Source: Diogma glabrata (taxonomy: Eukaryota > Arthropoda > Insecta > Diptera > Cylindrotomidae). From it: a stretch of 64,000 nucleotides of DNA. The position numbers were made by a program, and so were the translations under genes. The stretch is taken from assembly GCA_963693315.1 (NCBI GenBank), contig OY856187.1, forward strand, positions 423,886,429-423,950,428, given 5' to 3'. The number at the start of each line of letters is the position of its first letter. The stretch's first letter is position 1. This document shows positions 11,430 through 22,790 of this stretch, one piece after another. A model generated the notes under the pieces. That model was not told the origin of the DNA. It saw nothing but the letters and a program-made list of their open reading frames with translations, and ran no database searches.

Positions 11430-11868
11430 CAGGTAGGAGCTGCCAATGTTAAACAACCAATCTCGGGCTAGTATTGGCGAGCCAAGCCTTGGCTAGTTAG
11501 CTTTGGGCTAGGTCTGTGCCAGTTGTAAATGCGTAGACTGAATCAAGGTTCGGTTTATTATATTACGCGTTATTAACCAGTCTAATGCATTGTAAACCTG
11601 TGCGGGACATATTATGTTTATTTTTATTTTCATATATGTTACTCTTTCCACAACCTCTTTCCACACTGTTAAAGGTCTGGAAAAAAAATTGGTTTGGTAG
11701 ACCTGGCCCAAGTCTTATTTGCCAGACTTGGCCCAAGCCGGGTTTGCCAGACTTGGCACAAGACATCAGTCCAAGGTTGGGCCGTTTGAATATGATAAGC
11801 CTGGCCCAACCCCCAAAATCAATGGCGCGGTCTTGGCCCCTTAGCTTTGTCTTACCCAGGAACAGTAA
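11430..11868. repeat. Second TGGCC-word repeat island
   Basis: TTTGCCAGACTTGGC occurs at 11718 and 11743 (25-bp tandem). It is surrounded by CTGGCCCAA, GGGCTAG and TTGGGCC words in both orientations. It resembles the island at 3522-4310, which also has a TTTTGCCAGAC start. Overlapping open frames on both strands are by-products of these repeats. Confidence 0.6.
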
Positions 11869-11959
11869 TAGTCCAGTAACTTTATACATTACCGTATGCG
11901 TCAAATCCGGTAGTTTTGATTTTTTGCAGACTTGTTTATGATGTTGGCCTAATGAATAA

Positions 11960-12036
11960 CCCGCTAAACATGGTGAATCGTTTACGAACCGCATTGTTCG
12001 TTTACGGTTCGTAAACGATTCACCATGTTTAGCGGG
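11960..12036. mobile_element. 77-bp perfect hairpin inserted in the left arm
   Basis: Two perfect 32-bp arms (CCCGCTAAACATGGTGAATC... and its exact complement) flank a 13-nt loop. The two other copies of the arm read AATGAATAATCCAAG through this point without the hairpin. Here the sequence reads AATGAATAA, hairpin, AATCCAAG, so a hairpin inserted and duplicated AA. This is a tiny palindromic MITE-like insertion dated after the arms formed. Confidence 0.85.
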
Positions 12037-12599
12037 AATCCAAGTTTGTGACCTCGAGCACCGAACACAACTTCGTCAAAAACCGCAAAAACCGCGAAAA
12101 AATCGTTATTTTTTCAAATTTTGGCGATTATAACCCTAAAGGACTAGTTTTTTCTTTAACCTTTCTTAGGCCGTTTTTAAAGTAGACTAAATTTGCTACA
12201 ATATGATAAGAGAACTGTCTCTGCAGACCTACTAGTTTCCGAGATTTAGCCTTTCAATGTTTATCATTTTTTTCGAACTTCGCAATTTTTTGCAATTCTG
12301 TCGTTCTAAATAAACTGTGACCCTGAATATACTATCGAAGCCCTGTACTTTTATGATGGGATGTTAAAAAAGAAAATGAGAAGTGTGAACAGTGTGCACA
12401 GGTATGTTGAACTCTCGATACTTTTCCAAAATCATCCTATCGAGAAAAGTGCATCGGTAGTACCTCGGCCCCGCCGGAAACCACACTGATATTCTCCAAA
12501 CAGTTGTTCAGCAAAAGGAAATAAATGATTAAAATAACAATTAAATCAATATTTATAAATTTTATGCATTTGTTACAAAAAAGGTGTGTATAACTAGTG

Positions 12600-12690
12600 C
12601 GAATGCGGTTTCCAAACGCGAGTTATTGCAGCACTCCCTACGGTCATGCTGCAAACTAACTCTTGTTTGGAAAACACATTCGCACTAGTA
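12600..12690. repeat. Short imperfect inverted repeat inside the element
   Basis: ACTAGTGCGAATGCG with TTTCCAAACG is mirrored by TTGTTTGGAAAACACATTCGCACTAGT within about 95 bp. It is a nested palindrome, perhaps another miniature insertion. Confidence 0.55.
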
Positions 12691-13181
12691 ATACAATCTA
12701 CTATTTCTCATTGGCCCTCACACACACATGTATTTATTAATACAATTATTAGGACAGGGATGTACAAAACTCTACAAAGGTATAAATTGCAAAAAATTGC
12801 GAAGTTCGAAAAAAATGATAAACTTTGAAAGGCTTAATCTCGGAAACTATTGGGTCTACAGAGACGGTTTTGGTATCATATTGTAGCAAATTTAGTCTAC
12901 TTTAAAAACATCTCAAAAATTTTAAAGAAAAAACTAGTCCTTTAGGGTTATAATCGCCAAAATTTGAAAAAAAAAAAAAAAAACCATTTTTTCGCGGTTT
13001 TTTCGATTTTTGACAAAGTTGCGTTCAGCGCTCGAGGTCACAAACTTGGATTATTCATTAGGCCAACATCATAAACAAGTCTGCAGAAAATCAGAACTAC
13101 CGGATTTGACGCATACTATGAGAACTACCGGATTAGACCCCATACTCTCAGGCGACAAAGTTACTGGACTACATCAAAAAA

Positions 13182-13363
13182 TTAAATTAATTTAGCCCTC
13201 TTGGAAGGTTTCGCTTGAGGTTCGTCCGTATCTGGATTGACGTATTGGGATGGCATATCCCCATCAGGGGATGGTGATGAATCGTCGACGTCGTGTGCCC
13301 ACAAGTCATCCTCCATTTCGACATCGGAGAGATCGTCACCTTCTGGGATATCTGCTACTGCAA
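13182..13363 (-). CDS. Orphan terminal-exon-like fragment, acidic with basic tail
   Basis: On the minus strand an acceptor-like TTTTTGTAG is followed by about 60 codons without a stop. They are rich in Asp, Glu, Ser and Pro (DLSDVEMEDDLWAHDVDD, SPSPDGDMPSQYVNPDTDEP) and end in KPSKRAKLI and a stop. An acidic stretch followed by a basic cluster looks like the C-terminus of a nuclear protein. It lies between two right arms of the inverted-repeat element, so it is either the last exon of that element's transposase or a captured host exon. I do not recognise the family. The reading is clearly better than those on the other strand. Confidence 0.45.
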
Positions 13364-13836
13364 CTACAAAAATGATCAGGTACAGCTACATAATCTTCTT
13401 TTCTCATCGGCCACCACACATATATATCTATTAATACAATTATTAGGACAGGGATGCAGAAAACTCTACAAAGGTATATTGCAAGCAATTGCGAAGTTCG
13501 AAAAAAGTGATAAACTTTGAAAGGCTTAATCTCGGAAACTATTGGGTCTACAGAGACAGTTTTGGTACCATATTGTAGAAAATTTAGTCTACTTTAAAAA
13601 CGGTCTAAGAAAGGTTAAAGAAAAAACTAGTCCTTTAGGGTTATAATCGCCAAAATTTGAAAAAATAACGATTTTTTCGCGGTTTTTGCGATTTTTGACG
13701 AAGTTGCGTTCGGCGCTCGAGGTCACAAACTTGGATTATTCATAAGGCCAACATCATAAACAAGTCTGCAAAAAATCAGAACTACCGGATTTGACGCATA
13801 CTACCCCATACACTCAGGCGACAAAGTTACTGGACT

Positions 13837-14709
13837 ATAACTGGTTCTTTTAAATAGTTAGAATTTTTGTTGAATAAATAACATTTAATCTGTAACTACC
13901 AGATATTAAGTAGAAGGTTCGATGTCTTACAATGATTATCGTTTATACATATTATAAAATACAATGTTGTTTGATTCGACCATACATCATAAACATTCAA
14001 AGAATTCAACTTCGAATTTTTCCTCCGTCGCATATTAAATATTTTAATGGATCCTTCTCCTTCGAACCAATTTAACTGCCATTTAAAGTGCCGTAAAATT
14101 CTCTAAAATTTATAAACTTTCAATTGGTTTAATTGGTTGGTTTTTTTTATTATAACGGAAAATAAACGGTTTACAACATATTGTAGACCACTGAACCAAG
14201 GAGGCAAATATAATATAGTGAGCAGAAGTCCGGATCAATTAGTTTAAAAAGACCGAGTATAAAATTAAAAAAAATTGCACGGCAAATAAGCATTTAATCG
14301 ATCCAAAACCATTTCAGAACACACTTCTTCGACGCAAATAACTACTGAATTATTTACATATCTCTTCATACAATGTATATTTCTTGCCAATTCATGTCAA
14401 AGTGTCAAACTGTTGCAAAAAGTTACTGTTTAGACTTTAGATACTCCAACATGTTTTACCACGTCAAATCTACACAAATTACTGTCACTGTAAAAAATCA
14501 AAAATGTCTTAATTTTACAATGAAAAATATATTTTTAAGCAAATCGCCACATCTTACGTTGTTTGTTACTTAAAAAAACAATAATAAACAGATATCTTTC
14601 TCTCTTTCAGTTAGAGTAATATAATCACTTATTAAACTTCAATTATGCAGTTAACAATATAATTGTTTATTCATATCAAAATAATTTCTTAGGTCTGTAG
14701 ATTGAAATG
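13837..14709. other. Unassigned AT-rich sequence
   Basis: No gene or repeat recognised. Confidence 0.4.
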
Positions 14710-14985
14710 TGCTTGCTACGCCATTTTTTTATTTTTTATCGTTAAACTTCTGCTATTCGAATTTATAATAATAACTTTATAAATATCACGAGTATATATG
14801 AATGAATAAATATAAAATCTATTTTTACTTTATTCGTTCTTTATTCGTGCTTGCTACGCCATTTTTTTATTTTTTATCGTTAAACTTCTGCTATTCGAAT
14901 TTATAATAATAACTTTATAAATATCACGAGTATATATGAATGAATAAATATAAAACCTATTTTTACTTTATTCGTTTATGTATGG
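14710..14985. repeat. Tandem duplication, 138-bp unit
   Basis: TGCTTGCTACGCCATTTTTT begins at 14710 and again at 14848. About 128 bp of each unit are nearly identical, with one visible substitution. It is therefore a recent local duplication in otherwise unremarkable AT-rich DNA. Confidence 0.9.
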
Positions 14986-15334
14986 CTTTTTTTATTAATT
15001 ATGTATTTAATTACATTTCGGTTGAATTGCAAAATGATTTGAATTTAATTAATAGACTTTATTATTTGGTTCTATATTAGGGTGAAGTTAAAGATTTTCT
15101 TCGAAAATAATGGATTAAGAAGTTTTTTTTAAATTAAGAAAACTTCTAAATTATATTATTTACTTATAAATTATATTAATTATAGATGATGGAAAGAGAA
15201 GAAAAAGGAAAATGTTTTAGATGCCGGAGACTTCATTACACTGTCATATTTCAAGCTATTTTTTTTTATATATGTATATGCATGATACATAATTTAGTTT
15301 ATTTAAAGTCTTAAAACCAGAGATGGAAACCAAA

Positions 15335-15866
15335 CATTTTTTTCAGTTGGTTCGGTTTTGGTTTAATAACAAATTTTTATTATGGTTTTTGGTTTGGTTT
15401 CTTGATATTTCAAAACTTGGTTTTGGTTTAAAGATTGTATAAATTTTTGGTTTGGTTCGGTTTTGGTTCAGATTTAGAATTAGATTTACATTTTTATTCT
15501 TAATTGATTCTCGATATTCAAATAAAAACAGCTCTTCATTCTACTAATAAGTCGCATTAAAGAGACCGTGGTGGGCACACTTGTCTTATAAAACGAAGGC
15601 AATGGATTCTAATTTTGTTCCGACAATCCTACAGACTCACTTGGTGTAGTTTCAAAATGTAGTAGTTTCACAAAAAGAAATGAGAAGATTTTTTCAATTT
15701 ATGTAGGTAATAGAACAAACTTTTTACTATAAAAACGAACCGTGAACCAAACAGAAAAACATTGGTTTATGGTTCGATTCAACTATTATGTAAAAAAACT
15801 AGTTTGGTTTTGGTTTGGTTCAATCAAATCATTTTGAAAATGGTTTGGTTTGGTTTTGGTTCGGCA
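15335..15866. repeat. Degenerate GGTTTTGGTTTGG repeat tracts
   Basis: Two clusters (about 15335-15480 and 15720-15866) are made of runs such as GGTTCGGTTTTGGTTT and TTTGGTTTTGGTTTGG. They are separated by ordinary sequence. The G-rich strand is plus. The second cluster runs directly into the LINE at 15868. Confidence 0.7.
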
Positions 15867-15867
15867 A

Positions 15868-17158
15868 AATTTCATTCGACACAGTGTCGCACGCTGCACT
15901 ATTAAATGATATATTTAACACCAATCTGTCAAGTTTAATAAAGCGCTGGTTGTGCAACTACCTAAGAGGCCGACAAACAAACGTTGAGTTCCATAACTCC
16001 AAATCTAAGATGAGAGTGCTCAAACAAGAAGTCCCACAAGGTGGAGTTCTCTAATTTGAGTTCCGTAACTCCAAATCTATGATGAGAGTGCTCAAACAAG
16101 GAGTCCCACAAGGGGGAGTTCTCTCACCTTCACTATTCAATCTCTACCTAAGCAGCTTACCTACACCACCAGAAGGAATAACCATCACGTCATATGCAGA
16201 AAAAACTTTGCACCGAAAAGTCCACATCTACACTTTTCACCACATGGACGAAGGAGGTGAATACAACACTAAGCATCTGCATTAACAACATACTCATTCC
16301 CACGGCAAAAAATCCGACTGTTGGGGGTCACATTCGATCCACTGTTTAAATTCAATGCTCATGCTCAACAGCTGAACGCGAGATTGAAAACAGGAACAAT
16401 AGTTTGAAAGCACTGGCTGGCAGTTTATGGGGTAAAGATAAAGAAACAATCATAACAACATAAAAAGCAATAGGAAGACCTATTTTGAATTACGCTGCAC
16501 CCATATGGACACCGCAAGTCGCTGACGCTCACTGAAATAAGTTACCAGTAACACAAAAGGCAGCGTTGCGAACGGCTCACCGAGATCACCGAGATCACCT
16601 GTACCAAGAATGTAACATATTGCCGGTTCGTCAACACAATGAAATGCTCACCAAACAATATCTATGGGCCAGTCACAAAGAGCTATATCCCTGCAATGAC
16701 ACCTTACCCACAACCACACCACCTAGAGACATAAGACGTACTGCGAAATTTTTCTTAAGTGATGTCAGAAACAACCAAGTAACAGATAACATTGACGAGC
16801 TTACGCATAAAACGCGCTTAAAAACGATTAACACGAAAGTTGTTGAGGACACAATAAAGAACTACGTTCCAAATCGAGTTCCCAAGAGTAAGCTGTCATA
16901 AGTCGTTGCAGAAGAGGTTAAACTACCTCGCAGCACCAGATCCATCCTAGCGCAGTTAAGATCCGATTGGTCACGCATCTTAAATAACTATATGACAGAA
17001 TTGACCATAAAATTGTTGTGTCCCATATGTGAGGGCACGCCGCAACCAACCTGACGACGGAAGATTTGTGGTACCGCCCAAGATTAGTAGCAGAGTTCCT
17101 GAATCTGGACATGGAGTCGGAGGAGTAGCACCGCACCGTCGCTACAACAATAACAACA
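15868..17158 (+). pseudogene. LINE A: Jockey-like reverse transcriptase, 5'-truncated, decayed
   Basis: It starts inside the reverse transcriptase at FDTVSHAALLNDIF, with SLIKRWLCNYLRGRQTNVEF and VPQGGVLSPSLFNLYLSSLP. A 72-bp tandem duplication (GAGTTCC at 15986 and 16058) repeats the VPQGG motif. The catalytic YADD block is replaced by SYAEKTLH and sequence is lost after it. The C-terminal part (NILPVRQHNEMLTKQYL, later CPICEGTPQPT) continues in several frames. It ends TTEDLWYRPRLVAEFLNLD, with a CTACAACAATAACAAC tail. Another copy of this 3' end lies at 48815-48925. It is non-functional. Confidence 0.85.
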
Positions 17159-19560
17159 TGTAATTGGGGTTTCGGAAACATGGCTAAAAAGCTACGTTTC
17201 TAATAATGCTGTCACCATATCAGGGGACAAAATCTACAGAAATGATCGGCTTTTTATTAGAGGAGGTGGGGTTGCGGTTTATGTTTCGGATGAACTTAAA
17301 ACTAAAGTCGTTGCTAGATCTGTATAATCAAGTGTAGAATATATATTCCTCGAAGTTATTGTGGCCGGTGCTTGTTGGGGTTGTATATCGCCTGCATGGG
17401 GAGTTAATTTCAATTGAAGATCTTACTGAGATATTGGCACGATATCAAAATGTGGTTATCATGGGCGACTTCAATATGAATCTACTTGAATCTAGTGCGG
17501 CAAACAGCTGTAAATCATTCTTCGAGAAAATCGATGCCAAACTTCTCCATAATAACAAACCAACGCACTTCAATGTACATTATGGCTCTCGTTCCTTGCT
17601 TGATTTTTTTGCTGTCAACAATGGTAATCCCTTACTCCTGAGTGATCAATTTTGGGTTCTAGGAATTTCTAAGCATGCTTTTATCTATCATTCCTTTGAT
17701 TTCTATTCTCCTAAATTACCAGTAACTTTAACTTTCTATTTTAGAGATTACAAAGTTGTGAATACCAATCTTCTGGCTGATGCCTGTAACATGGATGTCA
17801 GTGATTTATACTTGACTAATGATGTTAATGCTCAAATATCCGTTTTAAATTCGGCACTGCTTCAGTTCTTTAATACGCATGTACCTATTAGATAGTCCAC
17901 TACTCCATACTCTACCAATAACAATCCCTGGTATACTCCTAATGTTGTGAACGCTAAATCTACTAGGGATCTGGCATGTAGAGCCTATAAAGAGGATCCA
18001 ACTCCAGATAACTGGCAAATCTTCTGCAGTATAAAAACCGTGTTTCACTTCTAATTAGACATTCTAAGAAGTCGTTTGGGTCTGCTTACTATAGTGTTGA
18101 ACAACCTGTTAAACAATTGTGGAGCAAGCTTAAACGAACAGGTGCTTTAGGTGACCAAAGTACTGACTTAATGGCCTCTCACCTGAGGTATTCAACTCCC
18201 ATTTTGGTCTACAACAATCTGGTCTAACCAGTGATAGAGTTGATGAAGCCATTCCTGAAAATGAATTATCGTTCTCGTTTCGCAACGTTTCGTTGGTCGA
18301 AGTTTGGAGAGTTGTTTTCTTGGTAAAATCGATCGCTAGATTAAATATTGATAAACAAAAAGCTACCATACTTCTCCTGCTTGATTTCAGTAAGGCATTT
18401 GATTCTATTGACCACGCCATGCCATACTGTGTCAGAAACTTAAGGAACAATTCTTTTTCTCTTCCTCTGCATACAATCTCATGTTCTCTTACTTAACAAA
18501 TTGAAGTGAACGAAGCATGAACGTTGATCTTGATGCAATTTGTAGTTGGTCTGCTCGAAATCGCATATTTATTAACCCATTGAAATCTCAAGCGATAACT
18601 ATTTATCGGATACCTATAAGAAATGTAAGTCCACTCATCAATGGGACTGAAATTCCATATGTAGCTAAAGTGAATAGTTTTGGGAATGATTATAAACGAA
18701 ACCATGACCTGGAATGATCATGTATGTAGTACATCTAGTAAAGTTTGCTTTGCTCTAAGGAAGCTATATGCAATAAATGATTACCTCCCCCTTAACCTCA
18801 AAGCCAAGCTTGTTCGTACATTATTATTCCCCTTTGTTTGTAGGGATGTGAGGTGTATTCTGTGTGTAGCGCCGGGTGTTTCTATACGGTTAAGCTCTCT
18901 TTAAATTCAGCTGTGAGATTTATCCATTCTCTACGTAAATTTGATCATGTCTCGCAATATTCTAAAGCATTTCTTGGGTGTGATCTTGACAAGTTTTTTG
19001 AGCTACCAACTTTAATCATCCTATTAAAGATTATTAAAAATCAGACCCCAGTTAATCTACGTAAAAAACTTAATTTTGTTAAATCGACACGCACTAGACA
19101 GCTGGTGATACCTAGACATAGTACCCTCACAATGGAGCAGTCATTTATGGTCCGAGCTTCCAAGTTATGGAATCGCATTCCCATCGAGATTAAGAACTTG
19201 ACACCTCTTTACGAGTTCAAGCGAAAAAACTTGCTCTTCCTTGCATAAATATGGAATGTTATCGCTTCTTTTCCCACTGATTCGGTCTCTGTTATGGTTC
19301 GGTGGAGGTGGAGGAAGTGTGGAGTGTATATGAAAGCAAAACTTGTGCATATTTAATTTAAAAAAAATTTTTCGAAATGTTGTATTGTGTTGATTCAGCC
19401 TGGAATTATTATTATTGTATCGAATTTAAATCTTTTTAGTTTAGTTTTTCTAAGTTTTGATTTTTGAATCTCTATTAAAACTAGACTCCAATTGTATAAG
19501 GCAAATTGCCGTTGATTGCTTGCTTATATGAATAAAATAAATAAATAAAAAAATAAAATA
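17159..19560 (+). pseudogene. LINE B: CR1/Jockey-type element, internally deleted
   Basis: It begins within the endonuclease (VIGVSETWLKSYVSNN, RGGGVAVYVSDELKTK, VVIMGDFNMNLLES). After a linker it jumps to an RT fragment (LLLLDFSKAFDSIDHA), then to the thumb and C-terminal region (SARNRIFINPLKSQA, KLWNRIPIEIKNLTPLYEFK). The catalytic YADD block is missing, so there is an internal deletion plus frameshifts. It ends in AATAAA-type repeats at about 19530-19560. It starts exactly where the tail of LINE A ends, so it may have inserted there. Confidence 0.85.
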
Positions 19561-20974
19561 AAAATAATAATTCTGGTCCCAAAACAATACGATGAAAATC
19601 ATAATGTGTTGGTGCAATGCAATGCAAAAGAATACAAATTTCGATAATTCTGTGTTGGAACTTGTTCGGTACAGTCGAAAAGAATACTAATACTAATACT
19701 AGTATTAACTAGTATTACAATACTAATATTAGTATTATATTTATGTATTTGAAAATGTTTTTTTTCGATTAACAAGATTTGAAATTCAAGATAGAAATAT
19801 GGCTACCATATTCTATATCAGTCAAAATTATTCTGAACATTTATACCACAGATAGTATAAAATTGTTTTGTGGTATGCGGTATGAACTTAGTATTAATCA
19901 AACAACCATCATTGTATAACCACCAAACGAATAACATAATACTGAAGTAGTAAGCACTAAGCACAATTAATTGTAACAAAAGAAAACATAAATTTATTAT
20001 TTTTACTTAAAATATTGAAGATTACAAACAAACAATATGAAAAAGAATGGAAGTGTTTTTGTTATTCATTTATGTTATGTTAAAAAAATATATTTCATTT
20101 AATTTCAAAGTTATGGTTGAGTAATTTTTAAGTGGATGGATTCCAATCAACACTAACTTTTTTTTCAATTTAAATTAAAACGATATAATCTTAAAAACAG
20201 ACGGAAGCATTGTATTTGTAACTGATATATGTATTCATGTTTCTTTGAATTCTATAAGTTTAAAGTCAAGGTTTGTTATATAGATATACAGTGTAGGCTT
20301 ATGACATTGAGCATAAAAATTTTTATTACCTTACATAAATATTGCATAGCAAACGTTAATCTTGTTTATATTATAGATCAGAAAGTATGATAGTTTTTTC
20401 AACTGATAGTTGTTATATACTGATGCAGAATACAAGGTGGTTCAAAAATATATATTAATTTAGCTTTACTCTGTGGAATTGTAAATTTTTAATAAAAATC
20501 CAAATCAACATTATTATACATAAAACAAGAAAAAACAACACAAAAAAATATTTATATAGAAATGTAGAGGAGAGAGAAAGATGTTGAGTTGGGAAAAAGT
20601 AGAAAATCGATTTTAAAAAAGGTTTTTTTATTACATAAATACTATTTTCAACTTTACAAAAGAGACAGAGAATAAATTGTATGTACATTGTACATATATA
20701 TCCGAATTTTTTATCCTTTCCTATATACAAGAAATTTTATTATACATAAAACGCGACATATGCATGAAAATAAAATACAACCACTTTGAGATATATAAAG
20801 ACAAAACAATCAAATAAAATATCATTGATATAAACATACATTATGAACAAACGGAATAGGACGTGAAAAATATTTTCATATATGTATGTATATCCCTTTA
20901 AATGCTTTAGACAAAACAATCTCTTACATATGTGTACTCTAAAAGTAATTAAACTATAATACTATAAGTAAAGA
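19561..20974. other. AT-rich stretch, no gene recognised
   Basis: A short run of alternating ACTAATACTAGTATTA words at about 19685-19735 is the only local structure. The open frames here have no family features. Confidence 0.4.
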
Positions 20975-21172
20975 ATCGATGACACTAAGATAGTTTACAA
21001 TCTACTAGCCAGCGAGTTTACTAGCAGACTGTAAACTCGAATAGTGTAATCATATTCACTATTTAAATAGCAGATCTACCCAAAAAACTGATTGGCTGGC
21101 TACTTTAAAATCAACTTGTCAGCTTTTCAACTCACCAACTAGCAGCTTGAAAACTATCTTAGTGTCATCGAT
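20975..21172. mobile_element. 198-bp MITE with perfect 22-bp terminal inverted repeats
   Basis: ATCGATGACACTAAGATAGT begins at 20975 and its exact complement ends at 21172, with 22 bp perfect. The interior has smaller palindromes such as GAGTTTAC and GTAAACTC. There is no coding capacity. A target duplication is not obvious. Confidence 0.85.
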
Positions 21173-21389
21173 GCTTTAGGCAATCATCAACTTGTACTAA
21201 AATTATGGTTGATCAATAGTCAATACACCTTATTTGTAGTAAATAGTCACACTTCCCAAAAAACACTGTGGCGGCACAATGCTAACACTATGCGGTTCAT
21301 GGCATGTTGTCACTTGGACGTCCAAGTCAATCCGCATATGTTTATCATAGTGCCATCACAAAATTGATGCGCTTGAGAATTGGTGCTTA

Positions 21390-21945
21390 TTGAACAAACT
21401 CGAGTTAAACGTAAACAAATGCTCAGTGATATTATACTTTTATCGAAAGAAGGATCACGAATAAATACTTCACGTATTCTTTAATTGAAGAAGACCAACT
21501 AAAATATTTGCATTGCTTGTATTTCTTGATTCACAGCTTACTGCTTAGAACACTATTGCTCATCCATAGCGAAAGCAAGAAAAATGTTAAATTTTATTAA
21601 AAGAAAAGCAACAGAGTTTGATAGTTTAATATTAACTAAATCACTTTGCTGTTCATTATTACAATTCATTCTTGAGTATGGAGCAGTCATTTGGGCATGA
21701 TTTCATAAAATTCACTGCACTCTTTGAATCTGTTCAAAAGTAGTTTTTACTGTTTGCTCACATTTACGATCCTCGCGATTTTGCCGATTTGCCACTATAC
21801 TGAAACACTCCAATTAGTTAATATGAGCATTCTAGCCGATCGTCGTGATGTGTTATCAGCTAGTTTTATTTACGAATTTTTACAAGACCATATAGACGTT
21901 TTATATCTTAATGATAGGCTTAAAAAAATTGACGGAATAAAATAA
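21390..21945 (+). pseudogene. LINE fragment, RT C-terminal region
   Basis: Pieces in several frames match the region after the RT core of a Jockey/CR1-type ORF2: LLNKLELNVNKCSV near 21385, a degenerate LEYGAVIW-like block near 21675, and SILADRRDVLSASFIYEFLQ at about 21820-21885. Stops break every frame. Confidence 0.6.
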
Positions 21946-21989
21946 ATAAGACACCTTAGGTATGTAAAAAATTAAATCATAGCGCAGAT

Positions 21990-22460
21990 CTATAAAACTG
22001 ATTGGCAACTTAACTCTTACTAATGCGCTTGATTCTTTACAGCACAGACGAAACGTTGCTGATCTGACAATTTTCTACAAATACATTATGGATGAATGAA
22101 CTTTTACAGAGATAAAATCAATTTTACCTGAACTAATAAACCTATCGAGTAACACCAGAGCAAGTGTTGCAGCCCATCCTTTTACGGTTTATATAAAAAG
22201 GTGCAGAACGGTTGCTTTTCAATGTGATTTTTTCAACAGAGTCTCTCATCTCTGGAACGCCTTACCTTCATGGGTTTTTCCTGATAGCTTTCACCCTCAA
22301 ACTTAAAAAGTTAGCTTTTATAAATTTCTTAGAGAAACTAACTTAATTTATTCAAACTTAATCCCAATCCCTAGTTGGCACTAACATAAGTGCTATCAAC
22401 TTGAAATTTTATACAGTTATTAAATGTGTTTTCCCACACCTGGCGATAACAACAAAAATT
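21990..22460 (+). pseudogene. LINE fragment, 3' end related to LINE C
   Basis: It reads LDSLQHRRNVADLTIFYKYI, later SSNTRASVAAHPF, CRTVAFQCDFFNRVSHLWNA and LPSWVFPDSF. This is the same order as the C-terminus at 50040-50340, but a stop interrupts it after FHPQT. It is a 5'-truncated copy joined to the preceding LINE scrap. A 3' relic of the same family lies inverted at 30601-30785. Confidence 0.8.
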
Positions 22461-22639
22461 CAAATATTTGTTTTTATCTATATTTTATGGACATAGATAA
22501 GGAGATAGTAAAACAAAAGTTTTTTTTTAGGAATCGAGTTTGGTTTAGAAAAATCGAAAAAGATGGAAGTATTTCATAAAAAAAGTTCATTGAATTTTCG
22601 ACTGCTTAGTTTTTGAGTTATTACCAAAAAGGAGGAGTG

Positions 22640-22790
22640 GTTTTCTTTTTGTCTCCCCCCTTAACTTCGAACATTAAAAAAGAAAAAATTAAAAAAAAAT
22701 TCAGGGGTGTAGGGATTTCGATGTTTAATTTAAAAGGAAATCAAGCGTTGAATAAAAATCAATCTCATTTCGCGCTACCCTTTAATGATT
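22640..22790 (+). repeat. Copy of the CTTAACTTCGAACATTA repeat
   Basis: TGTCTCCCCCCTTAACTTCG continues with AACATTAAAAAAGAAAAA. This word recurs at about 27525 and 27790, where it is part of a tandem pair. Confidence 0.6.

Larger units (their letters stand above)
11870..13836. mobile_element. Long inverted-repeat element with a duplicated right arm
   Basis: The left arm starts AGTCCAGTAACTTT at 11870 and runs to about 12300. Its reverse complement appears twice: at about 12710-13170 and again at about 13400-13836, each ending AAAGTTACTGGACT. Shared blocks include TTTAGGGTTATAATCGCC, CTCGAGGTCACAAACTTGG and AACAAGTCTGCA. Long arms with AG...CT ends resemble foldback elements or long-TIR transposons. 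A Polinton-type end is conceivable, but no 6-bp duplication or Polinton gene is visible. Between the two right arms is a coding-looking fragment (13182-13363). Confidence 0.8.

Noticed and set aside
11563..11994. Plus and minus frames of 118-143 codons
   Set aside because: Both strands are open because of the GC-rich TGGCC repeats. Neither resembles a protein.
13237..13520. Two overlapping plus frames of 65 and 75 codons
   Set aside because: They are shadows of the better minus-strand reading at 13182-13363.
11870..13836. Polinton/Maverick identity
   Set aside because: AG...CT ends and long arms fit loosely, but no 6-bp duplication, polymerase, integrase or capsid gene is present.
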